A DNA stretch of 64,000 nucleotides from CAZDBA01 sp965224765 (GTDB taxonomy: Bacteria; Planctomycetota; Planctomycetia; Pirellulales; Pirellulaceae): contig CBDDAC010000030.1 of NCBI GenBank assembly GCA_965224765.1, forward strand, positions 62,001-126,000, written 5' to 3'. The notes beneath the pieces were generated by a model. That model did not search any database. It was not told the DNA's origin and saw only the letters and a list, made by a program, of their open reading frames with translations. The first letter of the stretch is position 1. The number at the start of each line of letters is the position of its first letter. This document shows, in pieces, positions 34,236-42,258 of this stretch. The translations under genes and the position numbers were made by a program.

Positions 34236-35078
34236 ATGAAAATCTCAAGACGCAAACTGCTTCGATATTCTCTCGCAGCAGGCTGCCTTGGATTGGGCGG
34301 ATACGTCTGGCAAATTGAGCCGCGATGGACGGCCTACGAAAAACGGGAACTGCAAGTCCCTGGCCTCAGCGATGACTTGATCGGCAAAACGCTGATACAA
34401 TTCAGTGATCTACACATTGGCCGGAAAGTCGCCGACAATTACCTCTTGAATCAATTTGCCTATGTGAGATCACTTCGACCTGATTTTGTCGTTTACACAG
34501 GGGACTTCATTGATGACCCAACACCATTTCACCTAAATAAACTGAAACGTCTTGCCTCCAAATTCCCCTTGGGCTCCATCGGTACGGCAGGAGTTCTCGG
34601 CAATCACGATTACGTTCGGACTACCCAAGATTGCACTATGGCCGACAAGGTCATCAACGAATTAAACGAATCTGGCTTGAACGTGTTGCTGGACTCAACG
34701 ATCAGCTTCCGTGGACTCACGATCGCCGGCCTGGATGACCTTTGGAGCCCTCGTTTCGCCCAGAGCCGCTGCAAGGACATCATCCAATCCCTGCCAGCTC
34801 CGTCGATCGTACTTAGCCACAACCCCGACTCCGTTGACCTACCGATCTGGAATGGCTACTCAAGCTGGGTATTGTGCGGGCACACTCACGGCGGCCAATG
34901 CCGCATCCCAGGATTCTCTCCTCCATTTCTCCCTGTACGAAATCGCAATTACGTCGCCGGATCGTATCAAATTGAAGGAGGACACAAGATGTATATCAAT
35001 CGAGGGCTTGGACATTCGGCGAAAGTTCGATTCTGCGTCCGACCTGAAATTACGATTTTCACAATGGCGAAAGCCTAG
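34236..35078 (+). CDS. Exported or membrane-tethered metallophosphoesterase, YkuE/YaeI type
   Basis: The 280-residue protein begins SRRKLLRYSLAAGCLGLGGY, a twin-Arg-like or anchoring signal. It then has the calcineurin-fold metal motifs QFSDLHIG, YTGDFIDD, GVLGNHDYV, LSHNPDSVDL and GHTHGGQCRIPGF. The whole binuclear-metal set is present, so it should be active. The family hydrolyses phosphodiester or pyrophosphate bonds in lipid precursors; the substrate is unknown here. It starts 30 bases after the anti-sigma gene, possibly in the same transcript and regulon. Confidence 0.88.
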   Translation: MKISRRKLLRYSLAAGCLGLGGYVWQIEPRWTAYEKRELQVPGLSDDLIGKTLIQFSDLHIGRKVADNYLLNQFAYVRSLRPDFVVYTGDFIDDPTPFHLNKLKRLASKFPLGSIGTAGVLGNHDYVRTTQDCTMADKVINELNESGLNVLLDSTISFRGLTIAGLDDLWSPRFAQSRCKDIIQSLPAPSIVLSHNPDSVDLPIWNGYSSWVLCGHTHGGQCRIPGFSPPFLPVRNRNYVAGSYQIEGGHKMYINRGLGHSAKVRFCVRPEITIFTMAKA

Positions 35079-35354
35079 TCCTTCGTTTTAGAATGAAGCC
35101 TTAGGTTAGCCCGTCGAGGCTGTGAGTTTTTGATTCGCGTACGAATGGATTGGCCAGGGCATCCGGACTCGAAGAGGCCTAGTTTCGGCAGGAGCCTCAA
35201 CCTCCCAAAACAGCGGAGTTGATCGCTAACTCAATGCATCGGTCGCGGAACAACATGATCCAATGCATTTGTCGTGGAACGACAATCTCCACTAGCCTTG
35301 GGGTTTAACCCAAGGGCTGCGGTAACATCCTCATCCCGAACCGGAGTCGCTCAG
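35079..35354. other. Repeat-rich intergenic zone
   Basis: Beyond hairpin-repeat copy 1 it holds an imperfect direct repeat (CAATGCATCGGTCGCGGAAC at 35232 and a diverged copy at 35261, period 29) and a hairpin at 35296-35315 (CCTTGGG, 6-base loop, CCCAAGG). No gene is visible. The mix suggests a landing zone next to the IS remnant. Confidence 0.6.
35182..35206 (+). repeat. Dispersed hairpin repeat, copy 1
   Basis: This is one of five copies in the window (others at 37898, 53491, 57592 and 63976) sharing the core GGAGCCTCAACCTCCC after GTTTCGGC. This copy has A at the ninth base, as does copy 2 (complement strand). The GGGAG/CTCCC ends in related copies can form a small stem. Confidence 0.8.
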
Positions 35355-35360
35355 AGGTTG

Positions 35361-36240
35361 TGAATTTTTCGGGGCCACCGAACGGCATAGATATTGCGTT
35401 TAGATTTTCCTGGCGCTAAATTTGAGACATGAGTAAAAGTAAACAAGAGCAGCGTGGTAATTCTCGGGTGAAATTGCCGCAACGTCATCAGGCGGAGATA
35501 TTTGGTCGTTCGCTCGATCAATTGATTCGCGAGAATCATTTGGTTCGGACGGTCGTAGCCTATTGCGACTCGCTCGATCTTTCGGTGCTTTATGAAACGA
35601 TCAAAGCAACGCAAGGTAAAGTCGGACGTGACCCGATCGACCCACGCTTGCTTTTTGCCTTGTGGCTTTTCGCGACGCTCGAAGGCGAAAACAGCGGACG
35701 GCGAATCGCGGATGTACGACGACATTTGTCAGCGGTACGGCCGTCCTGAGAAATATCTGGCTGACGGCGGCTTTAGTAAAAAGGAAGGCGTGACACATTT
35801 GGAACGCGAAGGCACTCAATTTTACGGTCGGTTGTACAACGAGAAGAAAATACTTGCAGGCGGCAAAGATCCCTATGCAGCCAAGCCGCGAGAGAACAAA
35901 CATTTCACGGCCTTCCGGGAGCGGATGGGTACCGAAGAGGCTCAAGCTATTTATCGCCGCAGAGCACCAGCCGCGGAGTTCCCCAACGCAGTTTGTCGCA
36001 ACCAAGGGCTGACGCAATTCTCAGTCCGAGGGTTAGTCAAAGCGAAGGCACAAGTGTTGTGGCATGCGTTGTCTCATAATTTCCGTCGATTCATGAATTT
36101 GGTTGACGAGAAAACGGGTAAGAATTATTTGGAGGTGTTGATGACGAGTTAAAATCCAACGGGGAAACGTAAGGCAGCGAGCAAGCCACATTGGTTGCTC
36201 GACACGGATTGAAGGTTGCAGAGCCGCCCCGAAAATTCGA
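35361..36240 (+). mobile_element. IS1182-like element, internally deleted
   Basis: The ends carry similar inverted repeats sharing TTTTCGGGGC (left around 35365-35375, right, inverted, 36226-36236). Between them lie the N- and C-terminal parts of an IS1182-type transposase but not the catalytic middle. At about 0.88 kb it is roughly half a full element. It cannot move itself, but the ends could be mobilised by an intact relative. Confidence 0.7.
35429..36152 (+). pseudogene. IS1182-family transposase remnant
   Basis: The first frame (35429-35749) gives the N-terminal domain: QAEIFGRSLDQLIRENHLVR, DPRLLFALWLFATLEGENSG and RRIAD. Past a deletion junction near 35705-35715 the sequence continues in another frame to 36152 with the C-terminal part: YLADGGFSKKEGV, FYGRLYNEKK, RRAPAAEFPNAVCRNQGLTQF and VLWHALSHNFRRFM. 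The central DDE residues are missing and the frames do not match, so no functional transposase is made. Confidence 0.8.
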
Positions 36241-36576
36241 TTCAAAAAATATCTCTCTGGGAAATACTAGCAAATCGAAGAGTCCGTTTTTTTCACAGCC
36301 TCAGAGCGACGGCATCTGAAAGAATTCTTTCAGAGGTTTTCCGCATTTTTGTGATCGGCCCCCCATCGCATCAGCAAACCCTTGTCAAATCAGGGCTGGC
36401 AACTTTTGCTAACCCGAACAACCCGAACATTCCTCAACCTTGCCCAGCCGGTAACTCTTTCCTAGTCAACAATCTTTTTTCTATCCACGCCACCGCTATT
36501 CCTGACCTATTTTTTCTCGTCAGCAAGGGGCACAGAATTGTGCGATTGATTGAGAAACCTACTTCGGGGAAACGCA
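36241..36576. other. Intergenic, with a 20-bp palindrome
   Basis: A perfect palindrome at 36315-36334 (half-site TCTGAAAGAA) is the only clear structure. No gene is visible on either strand. GGGGA at about 36567 serves the next gene. Confidence 0.5.
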
Positions 36577-36948
36577 ATGGCAAAGAAAACTTCAGCCAAG
36601 TCAAAACAGCAGCAACTTGATACCTTGAACGAAACGGGCCGCCGCAAAGAGGCCAAGCCAGTTGAAAACAAGGAACGACGGAAACCGCATCGTCGACGTC
36701 AGATCGACCCAACAACCTGCGAACGTGAGTATTCGGATCCCGAAATCGAATTCATGCAAGCACTTGATGAATACAAACGTGCCAGCGGTCGCATGTTCCC
36801 GACCTGCAGCGAAATCCTTGAAGTGATCACCAAACTAGGTTATCGCCGAATTGCCGAACGAGAAGAGATCTACAATCCCAACGTAGACAGCACGGGCTCA
36901 CGAGATGAGCTTGACGAGTTCAGCGAGGACTACGAGTCCATCTCTTAG
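36577..36948 (+). CDS. Small conserved-looking basic/acidic protein, unknown function
   Basis: The 123-residue protein has a Lys/Arg-rich N terminus (MAKKTSAKSKQQQ; ERRKPHRRRQIDP), then a folded-looking core (DPEIEFMQALDEYKRASGRM and FPTCSEILEVITKLGYRRI), and an acidic end. The core resembles a planctomycete family I have no function for. The basic arm could bind nucleic acid, which is inference. ATG 36577 follows GGGGA. A hairpin terminator follows. Confidence 0.75.
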   Translation: MAKKTSAKSKQQQLDTLNETGRRKEAKPVENKERRKPHRRRQIDPTTCEREYSDPEIEFMQALDEYKRASGRMFPTCSEILEVITKLGYRRIAEREEIYNPNVDSTGSRDELDEFSEDYESIS

Positions 36949-36978
36949 TTCCGTCTGCCTGAATCCAAAACTACACCT

Positions 36979-37009
36979 AAGCCGTATCGTTCGATGCGGC
37001 TTTTGTTTT
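36979..37009 (+). terminator. Intrinsic terminator
   Basis: AAGCCGTATCG at 36979-36989 pairs with CGATGCGGCTT at 36992-37002 (one G-U pair) around a tight loop, followed by TTTTG-TTTT. It ends the small-protein gene. Confidence 0.85.
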
Positions 37010-37112
37010 GCGCATGCAGACTGATCTTGATAAAAAATGGCCAAATCTCTACTTTTCTCCGAAAATAAGAGCGTCCTCGCTCGCTCAAGCGAACTTCCCC
37101 CGGTTTGTAATC

Positions 37113-37802
37113 ATGAAATTCTCAACACGTTTGGCACTGTTTCTCGCCCTATGCGCTCCCATGTTCCTCGGTTGCAACGTCGCGAACAGGCAAAATGCAT
37201 TGGGTAGAGCGTCATATTTGAATGGCCAATTTTCCCAGGCGATCAATCAATTCCAGCAAGCTCTCAACGCTAACCCCCAAAATTCGGATGCAATGTACAA
37301 TCTGGGGGCAACGTACTACACGCTTGGGAAACAATCTCGAAATACGCAGTGGATCAATCAGGCTGAGCAGCTTTACCGCCAAGCGATTGCCACCAATGAC
37401 CAACACGTAGACGCTCACCGTGCACTGGCCGGGCTTCTTGTCGAGTCAGGCAGAAAGAGCTACGCCTTCGATTTGCTGAACTCTTGGCGGCAACGCTACC
37501 CCAGCTCCGCCGAACCTCTTATTGAACTTGCCAGTCTTTACACTGAGTTTGGGGACCAAAATCAAGCCACCAATTTGCTGGCTGACGCTTTGCAAGTTGA
37601 CGGAACGAGCACACGAGCATTAAAGGCCATGGGATATATTCGTGAGACACAGGGACAACTGAATCTTGCCCTCGACAACTATTTGCGAAGTTATCAACTT
37701 GATTCTCGACAAGTTGACGTCGCAACAAGAATTAATACCCTTCAGACACGAATCGCTCAGGGTTTTCAAAACCAAAACGGAAACAGTGTATTGGCTCGAT
37801 GA
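37113..37802 (+). CDS. TPR-repeat lipoprotein
   Basis: The 229-residue protein starts with a lipoprotein signal ending in PMFLGC (Cys at about residue 17). About five tetratricopeptide-like repeats follow: ALGRASYLNGQFSQAINQFQ, DAMYNLGATYYTLGKQ, DAHRALAGLLVESGRK, PLIELASLYTEFGDQNQATN and ALKAMGYIRETQGQLNLALD. Such proteins scaffold complexes at a membrane. I choose ATG 37113 for the signal peptide; the frame is open upstream to 37008. Confidence 0.88.
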   Translation: MKFSTRLALFLALCAPMFLGCNVANRQNALGRASYLNGQFSQAINQFQQALNANPQNSDAMYNLGATYYTLGKQSRNTQWINQAEQLYRQAIATNDQHVDAHRALAGLLVESGRKSYAFDLLNSWRQRYPSSAEPLIELASLYTEFGDQNQATNLLADALQVDGTSTRALKAMGYIRETQGQLNLALDNYLRSYQLDSRQVDVATRINTLQTRIAQGFQNQNGNSVLAR

Positions 37803-37810
37803 AGCGACGG

Positions 37811-37832
37811 GCCTAAGGTATTAGGCTGTTTG
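37811..37832 (+). terminator. Weak hairpin after the TPR gene
   Basis: GCCTAA at 37811-37816 pairs with TTAGGC at 37821-37826 with a 4-base loop, then TGTTT. It lies eight bases after the stop codon. It is short, so only possible as a terminator. Confidence 0.4.
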
Positions 37833-37897
37833 CAGAACACAACATGCCCACGCAAGCGAGGAGCATGGCACCCGTCGTCGAGGTTTTTGCCTTTTAC

Positions 37898-37922
37898 GGG
37901 AGGTTGAGGCTCCTGCCGAAAC
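37898..37922 (-). repeat. Dispersed hairpin repeat, copy 2
   Basis: This is the reverse-complement orientation of the repeat at 35182, with the same A variant. It lies in the gap between the TPR gene and serC. Confidence 0.8.
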
Positions 37923-38376
37923 AATTCTTGTTCCTCTCAACCGTATCTCGGTAGGCCAAACTGAATTTTGCCTCTTCGTTGCGATGCCAAATCATTTGCA
38001 ACGGCCTGAAGTCGTTCAGTAGGTTTCTGATGTCTCGCAGTTCCTTGGCCATTGCAGTACATTTTGCCCCAATGTTGCCCGGCGGCGTTGACGATTGATT
38101 GTAAGCGGGAAGCCACGATCCGCTTTACAATAAGGCAATTTCCCCAGCCAAATCCGCGAAAACGCGACTGCTTGATGTCCGTGTCTCCTCAAACGAGAAT
38201 TCGCCTCCCAAACAATAAAGATCGCTCATTCCGATGAGCTCAAACGACTGGTATCTATTAACAACATCAAATTGGCCTCCGAACGATGGGTTTTTCGGCG
38301 GATCACTCGCGGGCTAGGCCTTCTAATTTCTGTTGGTACCAGTAGAATCCGGACGGTATTTCTTTACGAGGAAGTT

Positions 38377-39489
38377 ATGTCGCAAACACTATCCAAAGTT
38401 GATCGAGTTTTGAATTTTTCGGCGGGCCCTGCTACGCTTCCGCTTACGGTGTTAGAGCAAATACAAAGCGAAATGCTTTCCTTGCCAGGCGTTGGCAGTA
38501 GTATTCTTGAAATCAGCCATCGCAGTCCCGCGTTCACAGAAATCCTAGAAGACGCATCGACTCGCATTCGTCGCCTGATGAACATCCCAAGCGACTACGA
38601 AGCCCTCTTTCTTCAGGGTGGCGGACGTTTCCAAAATGCCATGATCCCGATGAATTTGATGGACAAACAAAACCAGGTTGCCGATTACATCGTGACCGGA
38701 TCCTGGGGCAAAAAAAGCTGTGAAGAGGTCCACCATTATGGAAACCTAAATGTCGCATGGGACGGGGCCAGCCAAGGTTACTCGACAGTGCCTACGGCTA
38801 ATGATCTCAAACTTAGCGACGATGCCGCCTACGTTCACTTCACGTCCAACGAAACCATTCAGGGTGTTCAGTTCCCCGTGACACCTGAGATTTCTAACGC
38901 ACCACTGGTCTGCGACCAATCATCAGATATCCTTTGCCGTCCGCGCGACGTTTCGAAATACGGTTTGATTTACGCTTGCGCACAAAAAAACATTGGTGTT
39001 GCCGGACTGACTCTGGTTGTGATCCGCAAAGACCTCATGGAAAGGGCAGGGGACCGACTTGCTGGATACCTAACCTACAACCAGCACGCCAAAGCGGGTT
39101 CTCGATTCAATACTCCGCCGACCTTTTCGATTTACGTTTTCGGACTCGTCTGCAAATGGATTGAAGAAACAATAGGCGGCGTGGAAAAAGTTCACGACTT
39201 GAACCTCCAAAAATCCCAATTGCTCTACGACGTGGTTGATCAGTCCGCAGGATTTTATACGGGGCACGCAACACCCGATTGTCGTTCCATTATGAATGTG
39301 GTTTTCAAACTCTCCAGTGAGGAATTGGATTCGCGGTTCCTGGAACAAGCCGCTCAAAACGGAATGACCACGCTTAAAGGCCATCGCTCACTCGGTGGCA
39401 TACGTGCTTCTGTTTACAACGCAATGCCACTCGAAGGCGCTCAAACACTCTCGGATTTCATGAAAGACTTTGCAAAGAACAATGGCTGA
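38377..39489 (+). CDS. serC: Phosphoserine aminotransferase
   Basis: SerC is the PLP enzyme that transaminates 3-phosphohydroxypyruvate to phosphoserine. The 370 residues contain VLNFSAGPATLPLTVLEQ, HRSPAFTEILEDA, QGGGRFQNAMIPMNL, VTGSWGKKSCEEV, the PLP-lysine block YACAQKNIGVAGLTLVVI, and KGHRSLGGIRASVYNAMPLEG at the C terminus. ATG 38377 follows GAGGA; the longer frame has no family residues. It overlaps serA by eight bases, so the two steps of serine synthesis are co-expressed. Confidence 0.97.
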   Translation: MSQTLSKVDRVLNFSAGPATLPLTVLEQIQSEMLSLPGVGSSILEISHRSPAFTEILEDASTRIRRLMNIPSDYEALFLQGGGRFQNAMIPMNLMDKQNQVADYIVTGSWGKKSCEEVHHYGNLNVAWDGASQGYSTVPTANDLKLSDDAAYVHFTSNETIQGVQFPVTPEISNAPLVCDQSSDILCRPRDVSKYGLIYACAQKNIGVAGLTLVVIRKDLMERAGDRLAGYLTYNQHAKAGSRFNTPPTFSIYVFGLVCKWIEETIGGVEKVHDLNLQKSQLLYDVVDQSAGFYTGHATPDCRSIMNVVFKLSSEELDSRFLEQAAQNGMTTLKGHRSLGGIRASVYNAMPLEGAQTLSDFMKDFAKNNG

Positions 39490-41128
39490 TCAAAATAACA
39501 ACCGCACCAAACGCGTCATCGTTCTAGATAATATCGCCCCCGAAGGACTTGAGCTCCTCGAAAATGCCGAAGGAATTGAGCACGAAATTCATGTTGGTTT
39601 GAGTGGAGATGAACTTCGCGAAGCGCTGTCCAAATTCGATGGTGCTGTTTGTCGTAGCGGCGTAAAAATCACGGCTGATTCACTCGAAGGCAATCGAAGT
39701 TTAAAAGCGATTGTGCGAGCAGGCGTTGGAACGGACAACATCGACAAATCAGCAGCCACACGTGCTGGAATCGTCGTCATGAATACCCCAACGGGCAATA
39801 CGGTCAGCACAGCGGAGCTCACAATCGCACTGATGGTCGGACTTTCCCGAAACATTGGCCCTGCACATGCCAGTCTAATGGCAGGCAAGTGGGATCGAAA
39901 AAAGTTCTCGGGTTCTGAGCTTCGAGGAAAAACGCTTGGCGTAATCGGACTCGGAAGAATCGGCCAAACCGTTGCTGAAAAAGCCACCGCTTTCGAGATG
40001 AAGATTGTTGGATACGACCCGTTTCTCCCTGCTGCGACTGCAGCCGAGAAAGGGATCGAGCTATACGATACGGTTGATGGCATGTTGCCGGTCTGTGACT
40101 ACGTGACCGTACATACGCCACTCACTCCAGAAACCGAAGGACTCATCGGACCTGAACAAATCGAAATACTGAAACCAGGCGCTCGCCTGATCAACTGTGC
40201 TCGGGGCGGAATTTACAACGAACAAGCACTTGTAGACGGAATCAAATCCGGAAAGCTTGGCGGAGTTGCACTTGATGTGTACGAGAATGAACCCTGCACC
40301 GACCACGAGCTATTCCAACTGCCCAACACGCTGTGCACACCACACCTGGGGGCAAGTACGAAAGAAGCTCAACAGCTGGTGGCCCTCGAAGCGGTCGAAC
40401 TCCTGATTGGATACCTGACCAAGTCAGAGATCAAGCACGCGGTCAATACAATCGCACTGGACCCAACGACCATGGACCGAGTCCGTCCTTACCTGGACGT
40501 AGCGTTTCGCTTGGGCATGTTCAGTTGCCAATGGCACCAGGGAAACATTTCAAAATGTGAGCTGACCTATCAAGGGGAAATCGCCAAGGAAGACGTGCGA
40601 TTGTTGAACGCGGCGTTCTGTGCCGGGATGCTTGAGAATGCAATGGATGACGTCAATACCATCAGTGCAGAAGCTGTCTGCAGAGACCGCGGCATCGAAA
40701 TCGTGAGCCAATCCAAACCAGCCCAGGGTGATTTCGTTTCGCTAATCTCAGCCAAGTCGGTCTCGGGCGATCAGACACTTTCCGTTTCTGGAACCGTATT
40801 TGGAAAGCACATGGCGAGATTGGTTCGGCTACAGGACAACCAAATCGAAGCCTTTGTCGATGGCAACCTTTTGTGCTTCGCCCATAACGATGTCCCCGGA
40901 ATCATCGCTTACGTCGGAAATGTTCTTGCGGAGGAAAAGATCAACATCGCTCAAATGTCCGTCGGTCGCACCGCAGCCAAACCGGGTGGCTCTGCACTGG
41001 GCGTGCTGAATCTCGACTCACTTCCCACTCAAGCATCGTTAGATCGAATGACCTTGGACGAAAACATCAACCGGATCCGACTGGTCTCACTTCCAGCCGC
41101 AGAGGATCGACCAGATTGGCTTTCGTAA
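39482..41128 (+). CDS. serA: D-3-phosphoglycerate dehydrogenase, long form
   Basis: SerA oxidises 3-phosphoglycerate with NAD+, the first serine-synthesis step. The 548-residue protein has RSGVKITADSLEG, GVGTDNIDKSAATRAGI, NTPTGNTVSTAELTIAL, the Rossmann GLGRIGQTVAEKA, INCARGGIYNEQALVDGI, DVYENEPC and the catalytic-His stretch TPHLGASTKEAQ. A 200-residue C-terminal part follows: the allosteric-substrate-binding domain and an ACT domain (FAHNDVPGIIAYVGNVLAEE). Serine feedback control is therefore likely. Length matches the long (type 1) form. It is the last gene of the serCA pair. Confidence 0.97.
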   Translation: MADQNNNRTKRVIVLDNIAPEGLELLENAEGIEHEIHVGLSGDELREALSKFDGAVCRSGVKITADSLEGNRSLKAIVRAGVGTDNIDKSAATRAGIVVMNTPTGNTVSTAELTIALMVGLSRNIGPAHASLMAGKWDRKKFSGSELRGKTLGVIGLGRIGQTVAEKATAFEMKIVGYDPFLPAATAAEKGIELYDTVDGMLPVCDYVTVHTPLTPETEGLIGPEQIEILKPGARLINCARGGIYNEQALVDGIKSGKLGGVALDVYENEPCTDHELFQLPNTLCTPHLGASTKEAQQLVALEAVELLIGYLTKSEIKHAVNTIALDPTTMDRVRPYLDVAFRLGMFSCQWHQGNISKCELTYQGEIAKEDVRLLNAAFCAGMLENAMDDVNTISAEAVCRDRGIEIVSQSKPAQGDFVSLISAKSVSGDQTLSVSGTVFGKHMARLVRLQDNQIEAFVDGNLLCFAHNDVPGIIAYVGNVLAEEKINIAQMSVGRTAAKPGGSALGVLNLDSLPTQASLDRMTLDENINRIRLVSLPAAEDRPDWLS

Positions 41129-41148
41129 ACTCTAACGCGTGAACCACG

Positions 41149-41197
41149 AAGAAGCTGGATTGGCAACTTTTGAAGTTGAAAAGTCCAGCTTCTTTTT
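41149..41197 (+). terminator. Strong terminator after serA
   Basis: AAGAAGCTGGA at 41149-41159 pairs perfectly with TCCAGCTTCTT at 41184-41194, then T's. A second small stem (CAAC/GTTG) sits in the loop. It is a good intrinsic terminator 20 bases after the stop. Confidence 0.85.
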
Positions 41198-41609
41198 CGT
41201 TGACAGACCTCTACAACCCCAGCACTTCGGATCAATTCAGAAAACGCTGTTTCCCAACGCTCTACTTGATTTTGCGTTCCAGCGTTTACAGGCAATCCCT
41301 TGATTTATATGGTTTGCGTTGGCTAACTCTTCACAAACTCTACATGAGTTATCTCCCAGACTGCGTCGTGGAGACTTTTCAAATCATGGTGTGTCAGCTA
41401 GAGGGGAATCATTCAAATTACCAGCTTGCTGGCTGTTATGATTGACTTGTTTTGAGTAACCTGTTACTCACCCAATTAGGATCCTAATATTTACCCACCG
41501 GAATCTCGTAATAAATCCGCTTCCAATTAGGCCTTGGCGAGCACACATGACTTGATCAGTATGTGCGTAGTTGTTAACGGTTATTTATTGGGTGTGGTAT
41601 TGGCCTGAA
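41198..41609. other. Upstream region of the sigma-kinase unit
   Basis: No gene is supported; one open frame (41170-41445) has no ribosome binding site or family residues. The dyad at 41454-41469 is the only clear site. The sigma gene promoter must lie between it and 41600. Confidence 0.4.
41454..41469. promoter_or_regulatory. Candidate operator dyad
   Basis: GAGTAAC at 41454-41460 and GTTACTC at 41463-41469 form a perfect 7-bp dyad with a 2-base centre, about 140 bases before the sigma gene. Such a symmetric site fits a dimeric regulator. No regulator is named. Confidence 0.4.
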
Positions 41610-42254
41610 ATGAAAAAAATGTCGGAAAGCGATGACGACTCGAACGAGCTTTTGGATCGCGCCGCGTCGGGAGACGAAGACGCGTTGGCCGAGCTTTTTT
41701 CAAAGTATCAACCACAGCTAAAGCAAGCTATCCAAATTCGCATGGATCGTAATCTTCAACGTCGGGAACGCGAGTCTGATATCTTGCAAGAATCGTTTCT
41801 TGCCGCTGCAAAAGATTTGCCCCGCTACAACGAGGAGCGACGCGTCGGTCCCTATGTCTGGTTGCGTGGTATTGTCCAACAACGGCTAGTTGATGCTTTT
41901 CGTCATCATGGTCGCGTCAAACGCGATGCTCATCGTGAGGTCTCGATTCATGGTGGCAACGTTTCCTTCGCGGACTCTGTCTCACTCGCAACTCATTTAA
42001 TTGATGATGCGTCGTCGCCTTCGAAAGCGGCAACCAAGGCGGAGTTCCAGCAGATCATTCAGACAGCTTTGGATGGCATGGAACCGGTGGATCGCGAAAT
42101 CATAGCGCTTCGACATTTCGAACACCTGAAGAATGTCGATGTTGCAGAGATCCTCGAAATGGACGAATCGACAACGAGTTCACGCTATCTTCGCGCTCTG
42201 AAAAAACTGAAGGACGCGCTTTTTCAGTATCCAGATTTCTTTACCGGATTGTAG
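41610..42254 (+). CDS. ECF-type sigma factor of the kinase-linked planctomycete kind
   Basis: The 214-residue protein has region 2 (ALAELFSKYQPQLKQAIQIRM, ERESDILQESFLAAAKDL and YVWLRGIVQQRLVDAF) and region 4 (LDGMEPVDREIIALRHFEHL, VAEILEMDESTTSSRYLRAL). The stop is four bases before the ATG of a membrane Ser/Thr kinase. This two-gene design is common in planctomycetes, where kinase signalling is thought to control the sigma factor. No anti-sigma gene is present. ATG 41610 is used; ATG 41619 would also work. Confidence 0.9.
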   Translation: MKKMSESDDDSNELLDRAASGDEDALAELFSKYQPQLKQAIQIRMDRNLQRRERESDILQESFLAAAKDLPRYNEERRVGPYVWLRGIVQQRLVDAFRHHGRVKRDAHREVSIHGGNVSFADSVSLATHLIDDASSPSKAATKAEFQQIIQTALDGMEPVDREIIALRHFEHLKNVDVAEILEMDESTTSSRYLRALKKLKDALFQYPDFFTGL

Positions 42255-42258
42255 TTGC

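Larger units (their letters stand above)
37803..38376. other. Intergenic region upstream of serC
   Basis: It contains the weak terminator and repeat copy 2. I see no gene; the frames open here have no ribosome binding site. GAGGA at about 38368 sets the serC start. Confidence 0.4.

Noticed and set aside
35601..36017. Minus-strand frame of 138 codons in the IS remnant
   Set aside because: It is a shadow of transposase coding sequence; no family residues.
36216..36620. 134-codon plus frame before the small basic protein
   Set aside because: It overlaps the right IS end and the palindrome and has no ribosome binding site; the next gene starts inside it with a good one.
41129..41610. Small RNA or tRNA gene in the gap after serA
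   Set aside because: No cloverleaf or conserved RNA could be drawn; only the terminator and a short dyad are present.
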